This document shows, piece after piece, positions 34,512-46,379 of a stretch of 64,000 nucleotides of DNA. The translations under genes and the position numbers were made by a program. The DNA is taken from contig CANTFL010000221.1 in assembly GCA_947650285.1 (NCBI GenBank), forward strand, positions 124,001 through 188,000. The letters run 5' to 3'. The notes under the pieces were generated by a model that was not told where the DNA came from, made no database searches, and saw only the letters and a program-made list of their open reading frames with translations. How positions within the stretch are numbered: position 1 is the first letter of the stretch; each line of letters begins with the position of its first letter. The DNA comes from Hyaloperonospora brassicae (Eukaryota; Oomycota; Peronosporomycetes; Peronosporales; Peronosporaceae).

Positions 34512-36215
34512 ATGGCAAGTCCTGCTTCGCCTTCTTTTCGCCCTGCGTTCGTGTGCGTCGAGGTTGTCGTGCGCCAACATGCGCGCGTGCACGCACTCGG
34601 CCACGTGGTCGTGCAACTGAAGGCGCTCCTGGATGTATCCAAGGTCTTGTCGGTCGCCGTAGCAGCGCAGAACCAACCGCCAGAATCGCAGTCGTTACAT
34701 TTGTTGACACACGCGGCCGCTCGAGAGAAGAGAAAAGTGGTGAACTGGTCTTCCGAACTCGTTCGATGCTATCAACAATTTCAGTTCCAAACAGCGTTGA
34801 ATAGCGCTGCTGCGCGAGGGTTTTTCGCGGGCGTGCGATGGCTACGATCGTCCTACTACCCAAAGGGTCAATTTCATGGGGCCGAACGAGCGGCTTTGTA
34901 TGGTGGGAATCTACAAATGTTACAGTATCTGCACGGTGAGTTTGGCAATAAAATGGTGGACGACGCGGCAGTGGACAGTCAAGATGCAGTGGCTCATGCA
35001 GCAGCCAATGGACGACTGGACTTGGTCCAATGGTACTGTACGATGAAAGGTCCTTATGCATTTGGATGGAATGCTATGGACGCTGCCGTGGCGCAAAACC
35101 GAATGGAAGTAGTGCAGTATTTGGACAGTGTGCTGGGCAATCGGTGCACTCGACGAGGGCTGGAAAAGGCAGCGCTACACGGACACTTGGAGGTGATTCA
35201 GTGGCTCAACGACTCAAGGTACTATGAGATCAGGTCGTTCAAATCGTTGGAAAATGCCATTGCAGGAGGACACTTGCACATTGTGCAGTATGTGATGAAA
35301 AATGTGATGCTCGCGTATACGTCATGGATGCAAGCAGCACTAACTGCAGCCGTGACGTACGGTCAGCGCCATATTCTACAGTGGCTGCATGACAGGGTGT
35401 CAGCTGACTCCAGTGGGTTCCACTCACGCTTTCGCTTTGAAATTTATACGAACATGCTGTATGCTGTGGCCAAAAACGGACATTTGGGGGTATTGCAATG
35501 GCTACATGCTAACCGATACCCCGTGCATTGTCGCCGAGCACATGTTGTTCGCGGAGCTGCTACAGGTGGTCACAAACGCATTATCAAGTGGATGGAAGAG
35601 ACGTTTCCCTCGCTATCCCGACAGCGTCATCGTATTCGTGTGGATGGTGCTGCGAGTTTTGGAGATCTTCAGATGATTCAGTGGCTGTACCGTCAAGGGT
35701 ATCGCTTGACGGCCCGCGCGATGGACGACGCCGCAGCAGGTGGACATTTGTCAATACTGTGCTGGGCGCACCGAAGTATTGGCCATTTGTGTTGCACAGT
35801 AGCTGCGATGGATCGGGCTGCTGCCAATGGTCACTTAGACTGCATAAAATTTCTTCATCAAAACCGCAACGAAGGCTGCACGACAGCAGCAATGGACGGT
35901 GCTGCGCGGAATGGTCACTTTGAAGTTGTGCAATTTCTTTACTGGAACCGCAGCGAGTATTGTACAGCGTTGGCGGGTGAATCGCGTTCAGTTCCAGTGC
36001 TTCAGTTTTTGAAAGAGCACAATCGCTTGCGTTCGCGGCTTCCGAAGACGGTTGAGGCGGCTGCGAGAGGGGATTTGGAATTGCTACAGTGGCTTCATGA
36101 CCACGATCGGAGGCACTTTGGCTTTGAGACCATCGTTGATAAGGCTCGTGAGCATGACCATTTTCACGTTCTATGCTGGCTGGAAACGCTGCCAGAAGCT
36201 GGACGGTATTTGTGA
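34512..36215 (+). CDS. ankyrin-like repeat protein
   Basis: Intronless. Start taken at ATG 34512 (context CTCCATGGCA); the frame is open about 60 codons further up but without an ATG. 567 residues. From about residue 95 the chain is a series of ankyrin-like units of roughly 25-33 residues with the pattern (M)D.AA..GHL.V.QWL(H), for example AVAHAAANGRLDLVQWY, GLEKAALHGHLEVIQWLND, AMDDAAAGGHLSILCWAH, AMDRAAANGHLDCIKFLH and AMDGAARNGHFEVVQFLYWN. The units lack the TPLH signature of standard ankyrin repeats. Proteins of this type form large families in Phytophthora and relatives; they are thought to bind other proteins. There is no signal peptide and no catalytic domain, so the partner is unknown. 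Confidence 0.9.
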   Translation: MASPASPSFRPAFVCVEVVVRQHARVHALGHVVVQLKALLDVSKVLSVAVAAQNQPPESQSLHLLTHAAAREKRKVVNWSSELVRCYQQFQFQTALNSAAARGFFAGVRWLRSSYYPKGQFHGAERAALYGGNLQMLQYLHGEFGNKMVDDAAVDSQDAVAHAAANGRLDLVQWYCTMKGPYAFGWNAMDAAVAQNRMEVVQYLDSVLGNRCTRRGLEKAALHGHLEVIQWLNDSRYYEIRSFKSLENAIAGGHLHIVQYVMKNVMLAYTSWMQAALTAAVTYGQRHILQWLHDRVSADSSGFHSRFRFEIYTNMLYAVAKNGHLGVLQWLHANRYPVHCRRAHVVRGAATGGHKRIIKWMEETFPSLSRQRHRIRVDGAASFGDLQMIQWLYRQGYRLTARAMDDAAAGGHLSILCWAHRSIGHLCCTVAAMDRAAANGHLDCIKFLHQNRNEGCTTAAMDGAARNGHFEVVQFLYWNRSEYCTALAGESRSVPVLQFLKEHNRLRSRLPKTVEAAARGDLELLQWLHDHDRRHFGFETIVDKAREHDHFHVLCWLETLPEAGRYL

Positions 36216-37797
36216 GCTAACGTTGTGTGACAGGTGGGCCACATTGTTGTGCGCATTCTATATTGTAACTTGCATGGCATTAGACTATTCTGTCTGTTCG
36301 CAGTGTCCGTCTAAACACGAGTATCTAGGACATATGCAACCATGATTTGATTCGGGCCACGAACGGAGACACTCGCGATATTGTTGGGGTACACGGAAGT
36401 TTTTTTTGGGCTGGAGCGCAGATACGCTTTGCCGGACAGAAAATGTCGGTTTGTGTGCTAATGAAAGCGTTTGACTGGTCATTGCTTGCAACAAGACGGA
36501 GGAAGAGGTGGAGGGGAGCATCAAGTTAGCTGCAGATGGCAATACTCACTCCGATTGACTACAACTCGGAGGACCGTATTGAACTTAGCTAAGGTAGCGA
36601 AGCAATCCCCGGAGCTCCCCCTTATGGATAATATACGCTACAGAGATCTGACGAAAGTTTTGAATGTTCCGATACCTGAACAATGTGCTTGGGATCGGCC
36701 GCTAAGGAGGGCTCCTGCGGTGGACAGCGTAACAGCCACAATGTTGCCATGGTTACCCTGTGATGTAGTATTTTGTTGTCGTTGTTCGATGTGTTATAGA
36801 GAAGTTAAAAAAGAGCGGCGTCAGCTGATTTAGTCTGTGCTGCTACTGCAAAATAACGACACCGGTAACGTAAATCTGCTTAAAGAGAAGGCAGGAGGAG
36901 TTCAGGAGCTCCATCTGCCGCCGGACGAAAAGGGTATCATTTAATTCTTTACGTTTCGTTTCCCAAAGCACTACAAGTGGATATGTTGTAACGCATTTCA
37001 ATGTTTTCATGTGCTACTCTATTACATTTAAGAATTCGGAAATAATACACCAAATAACCGCCAGAATAAAAATTCCACAAAATGAGAAAACAAAATATGC
37101 ATTTTACAATGTAAAAGTACAACGAATGCACCAATCAATTATCATGAAACTAAGATGTACAATATACGTTTGAGCACAAACGTGCTTAGCTTCGGATCAC
37201 TGACCAGAGCATTAATGATTTTATCGTCCAAATTCATGCAGTTATCGTAGAAAATTGACAAGAATTGGCTGTCACGACAACAGAAGGATTTCCGATCGGG
37301 CTTTAGTATCCATTGATAGTTTTGTTATACACCATGACAGTTGGTGGTATGCAAATCTTTGCCGCAGGATAATCAAACTCCACGGCGCTAGTGGTATCAT
37401 TATCCTGTGTTTTGCGAAAAAACAAAAATGCGATGCATGCACTCATTACTTATTTATCAAATAAGTAAGCAACATATTACTCAGTTGTCAACATGTTGCT
37501 TACTCATTCGATTCATTTAAAAACGCTAAACGATATACTCAAGTCAAGACATATCTAGTCGCCCGAAGCCAAGTCTAGAGCGAGCAAGGGGTTGGGGAGC
37601 ACTTCAATACTATATCGATAATACTTTTTGAAATAGCGCAAGCAGAAAGTCTCATTTTACTTGCCTTCGGCTTACATACGAGAGCAGCGGCGATGTGTTT
37701 TGCGTCCTCTTTCAGCTCGACCTCGCTCTGCAGACCTACTGGGAAAAAGAGAAGCAGCATTGCTCGTTCTGTGTATACCTTATTGTTTTGCCGCAAA
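36216..37797. other. intergenic, no gene recognised
   Basis: A change from GC-balanced to AT-rich sequence occurs near 36.9 kb. A 120-codon plus frame at 36471-36833 shows no motif. No RNA gene seen. Confidence 0.5.
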
Positions 37798-37799
37798 TA

Positions 37800-39867
37800 C
37801 AGTCGAACCTGTCTAAAGTAATACTGCCTAATGTAATGATCTACACAAGGTAATATTCTTTTCTGGTCCCGACTTGGGACCCATATTAAAAGTAATAAAC
37901 CTCCCTGAAATGATACTTGATAGCCAAAGGCTGGTCCCAAATTTTTGTAAAAGTAATACTCATAATATTGAGGACTTTAAAATTGAGTGTAAAGCAGTTA
38001 ATGGGCCTTGGGAAAGAATTCAAAGATAGGCTTCTGCACCAGTTTATTAGTCCTGATCTTCCCAATTTTGTCCTTCATTTGCTGGAGGCTTATAAGGAAG
38101 TCCTGGTCCAGGTCTGACTGCTGGAACCAAACTTATTTAAGCGTCTGCGTGGCATCGAGTGCCTGGGATGACATGACACGAGGAAGCTATTCCGTGTCAT
38201 CTTCCTATTCCTCCACTTGATCAGATCGAAGGTACTCAGCAATGATCTCATCTTCATCTGGTGCGTAGGCGACCTCCTCCTTAGCAAGGTAGTTAAGAAG
38301 GACTTTATTGTCCATTGGGTTCTGGTACCGCAACTGACGGATTTGCAATTAAAGGTCTTCGATGACCTCATTGTCGACCAGCTGTTGTGCAGTAAGTTTA
38401 GGGGTTCCCAAAGCAACCGAGCGAATCTTGCAATGAAGGAAGCAATTCGAAATTGTTCGGCCTTGACGTCTGAGTTCCAAGCTGCATTTGCCATCCGAAT
38501 GGCCTGAAGAACATCCACCCTCTCCGGATCTTCCACATTTTGCTCGAGGCGATGAAGGATCAAGCGATTTATTTCCTGCGATAATAGGCCTTCAAATTCC
38601 TGATTATTCCTGCGTCGCACGGCTGGAGTTTTGAAGTCGTATTTGGTGGAAGGTAAAACACCTTGGAATTGCGCAACCGGATAACTGTAGGAAGTTGGGC
38701 AAGCGATATATGCGCACTTCAGCTATCCATTATTAAAAGAACTTGGCGTCCGGCCATGCGAGCATCAAATGATTTCAGCCACTCGTCGAAGATGGCTTGT
38801 GTCCTCCATGATTTACTGTTGTTTCGGTACTTGCAGCCGATGGTGTCAAGGTTGATGTCTTCAAAACAACGCGTACTTTTGGACTTTCCTATGACGAGGA
38901 GTGGCAGCTTGTCACTTCTATTGCCATTGCAGCACACTGCCAAGGTGATACGCTCTTTGTTTTGTTTGCGGCCTTCCAGTTGATTGGTTGCCAGCGAATT
39001 ATCTGCCTGTGAAAACGTTTACGTAAGCACAACGTGTCACTAAATGTTGCAAACAAGACCACTCACCAAAAAAAACCTGCAGCCGGTAGAATAGCACGGT
39101 TTCATCCATGTTGTAGATATCTTTCCACTCGTACTTGTCCAGCGTCTCGCTGATGTTAGGGAGTGATTCCTCGATGAGTGTCATGTCAACAAACCACTCT
39201 CTCCCAAAACGGCGAAAGGACTTGATTCCATGCCGGTCTTTAAATAATTACAGCCAGTCATTCGAGAACTGGAACATATCATGCTCAGGGTACAGGTGGT
39301 CAAAAGGGCTGCTTTCTCTTTGATAAGACCCCCGCTCACGTTGACGCGTTCCTGATGGCTAAGGAACCACTTCACGAGAGCAGATTCCATATGAGGATAC
39401 TTAACAATACCTTGACGTTTTGCGTCAAGATTGCTGTTGTCGGCCTTCGCTAAGATTTTCGCTTTCCTCTTGAGAAGGCCGAAAAATTGTAGGCTGACTG
39501 ACTTTCACCTTGTGCCTCTGTTCTAGCCACTGGATGAGCTCTTTCTGGCTGAGCTGAGGATTCTTATCATGGTGCTCATACAAAGCAATGCGGACCTTGT
39601 CCGTCATTGTAGTGTACTGTGCGCCTTCAGGAGGCATATTGGAGGGAGGAGAGTTGTGGTGATGGCGGAGGACTCCCTTTTTATATAGGTGTGGGGTTGA
39701 CTGGGGGTGGCGGCTGCAGCAAGAAATAAAATGTAAACAAAGCCGATTGGACCGTTTGTCCCAATTGAAAAAAGCCTCAAATTTTCTGGCCTGCCTAAAG
39801 TAATAACCTCCGTAAAATAATAACATGACCTCGATATCAACGATATTACTTTATACAGGTTCTACTG
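37800..39867 (-). mobile_element. pogo/Tigger-type DNA transposon
   Basis: 2068 bp between TA dinucleotides (37798-37799 and 39868-39869), as expected for Tc1/mariner-pogo insertion. Terminal inverted repeats: left CAGTCGAACCTGTCTAAAGT, right (inverted) CAGTAGAACCTGTATAAAGT, then AATA in both. The transposase lies on the minus strand and is broken. Confidence 0.93.
38090..39637 (-). pseudogene. pogo/Tigger transposase, intron-containing, broken
   Basis: From the minus strand: N-terminal HTH (DKVRIALYEHHDKNPQLSQK, ELIQWLEQRHKVKVSQPTI), second CENP-B-type HTH (MESALVKWFLSHQER; FKDRHGIKSFRRFGREW) and DDE core with first Asp in YNMDETVLFYRLQ and second Asp in QVLLIMDS. A later PPNTTSKLQPCDAGIIRNLK carries the third Asp. 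A 70-bp GT-AG intron (39007-39076) fits exactly between LQ and ADNSLATNQL. Lesions: an extra T in a T run near 39490, a frame change near 39300, a TAA before LFKDRH, and a TGA directly after MDS. The enzyme would cut and paste the element. Confidence 0.92.
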
Positions 39868-40129
39868 TATCATCTTGTCGATCGCAATACAGAGTTTACG
39901 AAACATCTCTTCCATGCAGTCGTGACCGAGTATAGAAATTCAAGACCCGCTGCTGTCGCCAGATACTAATAAGTCGTTTTGCCAAGGTTCTATGCTGCAG
40001 CGGCTTTTGTCAAGCTTCCCCGACGATGTAAAGCAAATCATCTATTTACAGCCCGACAAGGTTTGTAGAGCTTTAAACCTCGTGCATCCTGATGGGATCC
40101 CCTTTCTCTCATGGGGAGTATGACATAAC

Positions 40130-40568
40130 TGTAACAAGGTATCCCGTTACATGAAATTGTCATTAAAACAATCTGACAATATAGAATATTACGTCGAATA
40201 CACTTTTAACAATATCTCACGACATGGTGATATTGTTGAGATGACCGAAGGGTCTACTCATTGGTTGATATCGTGATGATATCAACCCACCGATCGCTGC
40301 TAGACGCGCGCAATGGGTGGTGAATAGACGTCATCATATATTTAGTTATATTAGTATAATTAAGTCAGGACAACAAAGATTAAAGAAGTTATAGGACTTA
40401 ATTATATTAATACAGTTTTACTTTTACCAGAGACTAGTCTGACTACTTTGTCTCCTTTCCTTCCTCTGTGTTCCTTCAACACCTAGCAGGGCACTGTCGA
40501 CCACTGTCGTCAGTGGAAGTATACTCCGTACTGGTCAACCAGTACGTAGTCAACAGTGCCCCGTTACA
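40130..40568 (+). repeat. solo LTR of the element 2 family, perfect 5-bp duplication
   Basis: 439 bp from TGTAACAAGG to CCCCGTTACA. It shares the blocks of element 2's LTR read in the opposite direction (GATATTGTTGAGATGACCGA; ACGCGCGCAATGGGTGGTG; TATTAGTATAATTAAGTCAG). It is flanked by ATAAC on both sides (40125-40129 and 40569-40573), so it is an LTR left after recombination of a full insertion. Confidence 0.94.
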
Positions 40569-43439
40569 ATAACTGCCTCCTACACCGGTTAATGATGGAT
40601 GGATCCTAATCCACGACCAAGCTACGACTAAGCGAAGAACAATCGGATGGATGGATTGATGAATGGTTAGTAGATAGATGGAATTGTATGAAGCATTCAG
40701 GTAGGCACGGTAGAATAGCATGGTATTGAATACAATCTCAATTTTAACTTTGACTCCGCAAGCCCTTTTCAAGCAAGGCTCGCGGAACGATCACCCATAT
40801 GCAAGCTAAGGGTGTGTCATTTTGATATATCAAAATTTCGTCTACTGCTGTGTATTTTATCCGTGGTAAACGGCGCGAAAAGTCTCGTATGGGAGAGCTT
40901 AGCCGATGAGGAATGCGCGATAAAAAACCTGATTCCGTTACACATTGGGTAGTGTCTTTTTCCGCATCAGATCTTACAGACTACATAAGACAACTTCATC
41001 GAAGATCGCTAATGAGATTACTGTCAAACTAAGCGCGATGCTGATATACATCATTTACAATTATCCACGTTGTGCTCTAGCAAATAACCGTAGAGACTTG
41101 TTTCTGTTCACCAGTCGGATCGTCAATAGGACCTCCTATGTTGGATGGTTGAGTATGAAGAGTCGAGATTTTTGGATCGCTCCTTATTATGGACGAGATG
41201 AAGACGAATATATATTTAAGTACGAACGTGTGAAGGAAGCACTATTTGAGCCGTATTCGACAAGAAGAGAGATTATTTATTATCCAGAAGAATGTTACGG
41301 AGACCAACTATATTATAAGCCCTTGCAGATCCTTGGACATACAAGACTACCTATGACAAATTGTGGGTGTGTGCGTGTACGCGGTGGACAAGAACGGCAT
41401 TTAAAATTCTACCTTTTTGGAAGACAAAATGTGGTCCTGCCTATGATGACCTGATTGAAGCGGTGGTACACAGTAAGTAATACACCACGTTATAGGTAAG
41501 TGCATCGTGCGGTGTACCACTCAGTTTAAAGCAGTGTTGTTTTTACAATAACAGTTACGCTTTTGATTTTATCTGGTAAAGTACACCTTTACCAAAATTA
41601 ATTTCAGCGGGATTACACCCCGTTTCTAAGGTATATTACATAAGTTTCCAACTAAATCAATTTAGAAACGCGTGCCTTCCTATAGGTCTTTGATCTTTTG
41701 GAATTTATATAATCCTTCCCAGGGGATTAACACAAATACATTGTGCTTTGTGTTCACTAAACTCTAATAATTTTTCTACCAAGAGTCTTGCTACCAATCA
41801 ATAAACGACTGTCTGACATATAAATGAAAAAATGCTTTGAAAGAAAAAGCTACATTTTGGCTGCTATATGCTACGGTATTTTGCATTCGTGTAATCAGTT
41901 TCTAGTTTTTATACATCAATTAAATATGCATTGGTCTTGATCTTTACATACAATTTAAAACTATAATTGGATGCATGCAGCTGTGGCACCAAATTTTATC
42001 GTGCCATGAATAGCTAATGTTTTCCTCCAATGCATATCATTGACATATGTTATCATACTTACAAACAGACACACGATATTTAATTATACAGTCATTTACC
42101 AATCCGATCTGCGGTGTAATTATACAAGTCTTGCATGACAAGACCCTCTTTGTAAATCGTGCAATACGAAATGGGTAAGAAACCACATCGGTAGGTGCAA
42201 TATGGATCGAGCACACGTACAAGCTATTCGAGAGTTTATTGCACAAACATCTAAAGATCGCTAATTCTTTTGTTCCGTAGAATAAAATTAAAAATAACTC
42301 ACAATATGATGTCACTAATAGTCAATTATAAACTCTAACCGATGATTTTTTGTGAAGCTGATCAAACTTTAACCTTCTTACGATACTTAGATTTTCCCTA
42401 TCACTCTTTCGTACATTGAGCTAGAAAATGTCGCAGAGGTACTTGTTCTGTGACGCGAGATTTATTGCATCTTGATCGAGACGATTAATAAATTTAAAGG
42501 CACCCTCATGCCATCGATGGCGTTCGTGGATCTATGATGCATTGCTTGTATCATCATTTTTGAGAGAAGGGGGCTCAGACTTTGGAAAGACTTGTATAAT
42601 CGTCCATCCATCTTGTATGTTGTTTTTAGATATACCTTTATTCACTAAATTATGCACCATTCGGTTGTGGACATCATTGTGGAGAGTCTAGAAAAGGAAA
42701 AAAGATGGAAATTAAGCTGTAAAACTTTCCATTAACCTTAAGTCAAATTATCGCATGATGCAGTGAATATAGGAGTAAGAACGGCTCGGGTAGTCTTGTC
42801 GGTCTACCCAGGTAAGCGCTATTGTAAGGCTGACATAAAATATCACCTTGGAAAATTGTTTTTACATGTGCATGACAAGTTTACTGAAAAATATTGTCAC
42901 GACGATCTTAATTTTGAAATATTAAGGGGACCTGAGTGCGTAGAAATTTCAGGCTGCAATGAACGTTACTCAATAGATTGAGGGAACACGTAACCCATGG
43001 ATACCAAGTTTGTAGCCGATACCAACAGTGGCATGTTGAATATATAGAAATGGTCAATTGCATTGATATAAATTGGAACATATAAAATTAGCCAGATGCT
43101 ACACCGATGACCGTAATTAGTGTGGGTTAAGGATTGATGCGGTCCACATTAATATATATATGTACCGAGAGAATGATGATTAACAGGCTGATAAATAGTG
43201 CGGACACTATTTTTCAGGACTCCGCACGGACTTTACAATTGTAATTAATATACTGTACAGGAAAATGACGTCATTATCACTCTAATTTTGCCCGTGTAAG
43301 TGCTTTGATGGTAATTTTAAGCATTGTCGAGGCGTTGAGCTCTCCATCACCGATTATCGATGCTTTTGCACGTATGCCGGCGCCAATTCCCCAGCACGCG
43401 ATGTCGATGAAAAAAACGTGATGGCAACATAGATGTAGG
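40569..43439. other. AT-rich, one orphan open frame
   Basis: The only notable frame is 40945-41454 (plus, 169 codons) with Tyr- and Arg-rich, protein-like sequence (YVGWLSMKSRDFWIAPYYGR; ERVKEALFEPYSTRREIIYY). I recognise no family. It may be a chance frame, an eroded transposon gene or a small real gene. The rest shows nothing. Confidence 0.3.
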
Positions 43440-45025
43440 AGAGGCGAAAGAGATGATTGAAGATTCAAATCACGATCACGATGATCAAATCGTCAACAAG
43501 CGCAAGCGCAAGCTTCTACAGGTTGTATCGATAATATCGCGGCTAACTGTGATTAATTGTATGATAATTGATGCAGACCAGAATGATGCTCAAGGCTTGA
43601 TTCTTACAGCAATCACCAAATTTCCCTCATAGTTTCGAGGGTACTAAAAGGTATATTGAAAACATTGACTGTATGCAGGCCAATCATACAAAAGCCACAA
43701 GGTGGTGGAAGTTGCGCGATAGAGTTGGTGAATATGGCGGTACAAATTTCAAGTCGATAACAGTAGTTGTGCCATCAGTGCGAAAGAGGACAAACCTTAA
43801 GGCTGTTGCTGGCAGACGACGGCGCCGATCTGAAACGGTATCCTAACTATACGGTGAGTTGCTGTACAAATTCATGCGACGTTAGGACGCTGGAGTCAAG
43901 TTCCTCCATCCCGAAAAGGTATACTTTCTCGCAATGTCATGAACTATGCGCCATTATAAAATTCCAACTTCATTGATCCATCCAACGATAAACCTATCGT
44001 CGACAAATCAAGGCACGATGTATTCATCAGTTTACGGTATACATTTTACTTACACTTGTACACAGGTGACTTTACTGATTGAATTTGTTTGCTGCAATAG
44101 GAGGTGCATGGCATATTCCATCGGGCACAGACCGGAAAGCTTATGGTCAGCACCGCGGAGTAGGACCATATCGAGAAAACGGTTGCGTACCATGTGGGCG
44201 AGTTTCGCCGTAGCTTCGAGTCAGGAGACCTGAACGAGGACCTGCTTTGTAATATGGAAGAAACTCATTTCGAGACTGCTACAACGGTCGTACACTTGGT
44301 TTTCGTGGTGATACAGCGGTTAAATACGTCGAAGTTGTGTCGGGTGGTATCGGGTGACCATGATACTCTACACCACGGGCGGTTCGCGTGCGCAAATAGG
44401 TGCACCCACGATGGTCTTCGAGAATCCAAGCCGATCATAACCTATAAATGGTCTTCCAGACGATGTACCTGATGATTCATACCGATCTGGGCCTAAAGGA
44501 TGGAATGATAAAAAGGTTGGTGTCTCATGTCTCATTATATATCTGTAGTAATCCCCATAAAAAATATTATTTACACTATTACAGGTATTTACTCGATGAT
44601 TTGGCGAGCCACGCGCAATCAAGGGAGATAGTTCTGGGCGAAGGACTGTCATATATGTGGATAGCTGTATCGGCCACAAGGACAGTCCAGAATCACGCGA
44701 TTTTCTCTTGAAGACCAACACTAAATTACGCTACTTTCCACCCTGCGCGACCGATTTTGTTCAGCCTACCTACCCTTTGGTCATCTCATTGGTCAAGGAC
44801 GAATGAACCCGATTGTGAGAGGTCGAGAAGATGCGCATGATAAAAAAGGCTACTGGTCAGACACCTTGCGTAAAACGGCTCTTATACGGGAAAGCAGAAG
44901 AACCCGGGCAAACGCTTCTTCTTGGTACTTGCCGCCATAGCCTTACGCGCGGTGAACTGGATGCGCGACAGTTGCGGCTTGATATACGGTCAAAAATATA
45001 TGATTCGTTGTGGCATGGCACTTGA
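43440..45025 (+). pseudogene. decayed DDE transposase with introns
   Basis: The plus strand reads, in shifting frames, a basic N-terminal part (IVNKRKRKLLQ; ANHTKATRWWKLRDRVGEYG; RKRTNLKAVAGRRRRR), then EDLLCNMEETHFE (first acidic residue region), APTMVFENPSRS, INGLPDDVPDDSYRSGPKGW, FGEPRAIKGDSSGRRTVIYV followed by DSCIGHKDSP (second Asp), and LRYFPPCATDFVQPTYPLVI. This order fits the jerky/pogo-like DDE transposases common in oomycetes. A 69-bp GT-AG intron (44516-44584) restores GWNDKK-VFTR. Stops and frame changes make it a pseudogene. Ends of the element not found. Confidence 0.75.
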
Positions 45026-46379
45026 TGTCAGTAGTTGATGGTTTGAATCGCAATTGACGCCGGAACTGCAACAAATTTATGGAAATAAATCATTTACTAC
45101 GATGAAACTCCCGTTCCAACTTACTGGTAATGTCGTTGTATGTGGTACTTATGACCACATAGCAAGGACGGCACTGCATGATTGTGTTTAACTATGGGAT
45201 CGACTCATCGTTTTGTTACTGATATCGCAGAGTCGATTTCGATAGGCTTAGAGTAGTACAATGAGACGAAATAAGGACCTAGCTAGACATTATATTCGCT
45301 TTTTATTATACCTTCTTCTTAGCGTTTTAACATTATATCGACCTTGGCTGTTGCCAAAAGTCATAGCAACTGGGCTTTGATTCATGAAGATAAATACTTT
45401 ATTACAGACTGCGCTCTTTCGGTTATTATAAATCCGCACTAATTTCCGCATTCAAAACTAGTGCGGTTCATACCAACTCTGCAAGCCCATATTTGCGCGG
45501 ATCCATAATACTGTGGTCCGCACTAGTACCTGTGAGCGACCTAAAATAGGTGGTTGTCAAAAAGTATGGTCCGCACTAATAACGGTGATAGGTGTAGCTT
45601 TTATAAGTCTATAAGGATGTGCATAGTAAGATAAGCTGTTATCTAGGGTATAATATTGAAAAATGATGGAAAGAAATTATTATATATTTGATGTCTGTCT
45701 ATATTAACTCAAGAGTGTTGATAGGACGCATTGAACTTCCTCAATTAACCTTAAGTCGTATAAGGTAATAACTAGGGATACCAAAGTGCCTATGTCATTA
45801 TTATGCCTCTCTCATTTTATCATTACTTTCAGAGAAAAGGTCGTTGTCGGATGTTGGCTCCATCATATGATAGGTATTAAGACTTTAAGAAATTCAATTT
45901 AATTCATGGAAACAACCTTTTAATAGGTGTACGACGCATAGACACACTTAACTTTCTGGCTTTCTATCATCCTTAGGGAAGCAGGTAGAGCCTGCTGATT
46001 TATTCTCAAATTTGCTCATATGTAGCCCACAAGGTCAATTTTGCGTCCAAGAATAAATGTGGTGGGCCTTTTAAATATCAAGAAGAACGTGCGTTATCAT
46101 GCACAAGATGATACAATTCGCATCAACAATCTGAAACCGATCGTGAAATGAGGCATTGAACTTGGGCGGAACAAGTCAAAATTACAGGATTTTTATGTTG
46201 GAAGTGCAAGATGCCCTTGTATCGATTTTAAAGATTCAGTCTGCACTATGGCATCGATGAGATATTCTGTAGGCTTCTATATGTTTTACCAGGCACCTCT
46301 AAGACATCTGGGTATCAGCAATAATTTCATGACTCTCCAAATATTCGCTAAGAATAGTGCACGTTTCGTCTGAAGTCTT
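45026..46379. other. AT-rich, no gene recognised
   Basis: No coding frame of note. It may include older pol sequence of the adjacent Gypsy relic, but nothing could be aligned with confidence. Confidence 0.4.

Noticed and set aside
34288..35061. 257-codon minus frame opposite the ankyrin-like gene
   Set aside because: Shadow of a biased coding sequence; no motif and the plus strand has clear repeats.
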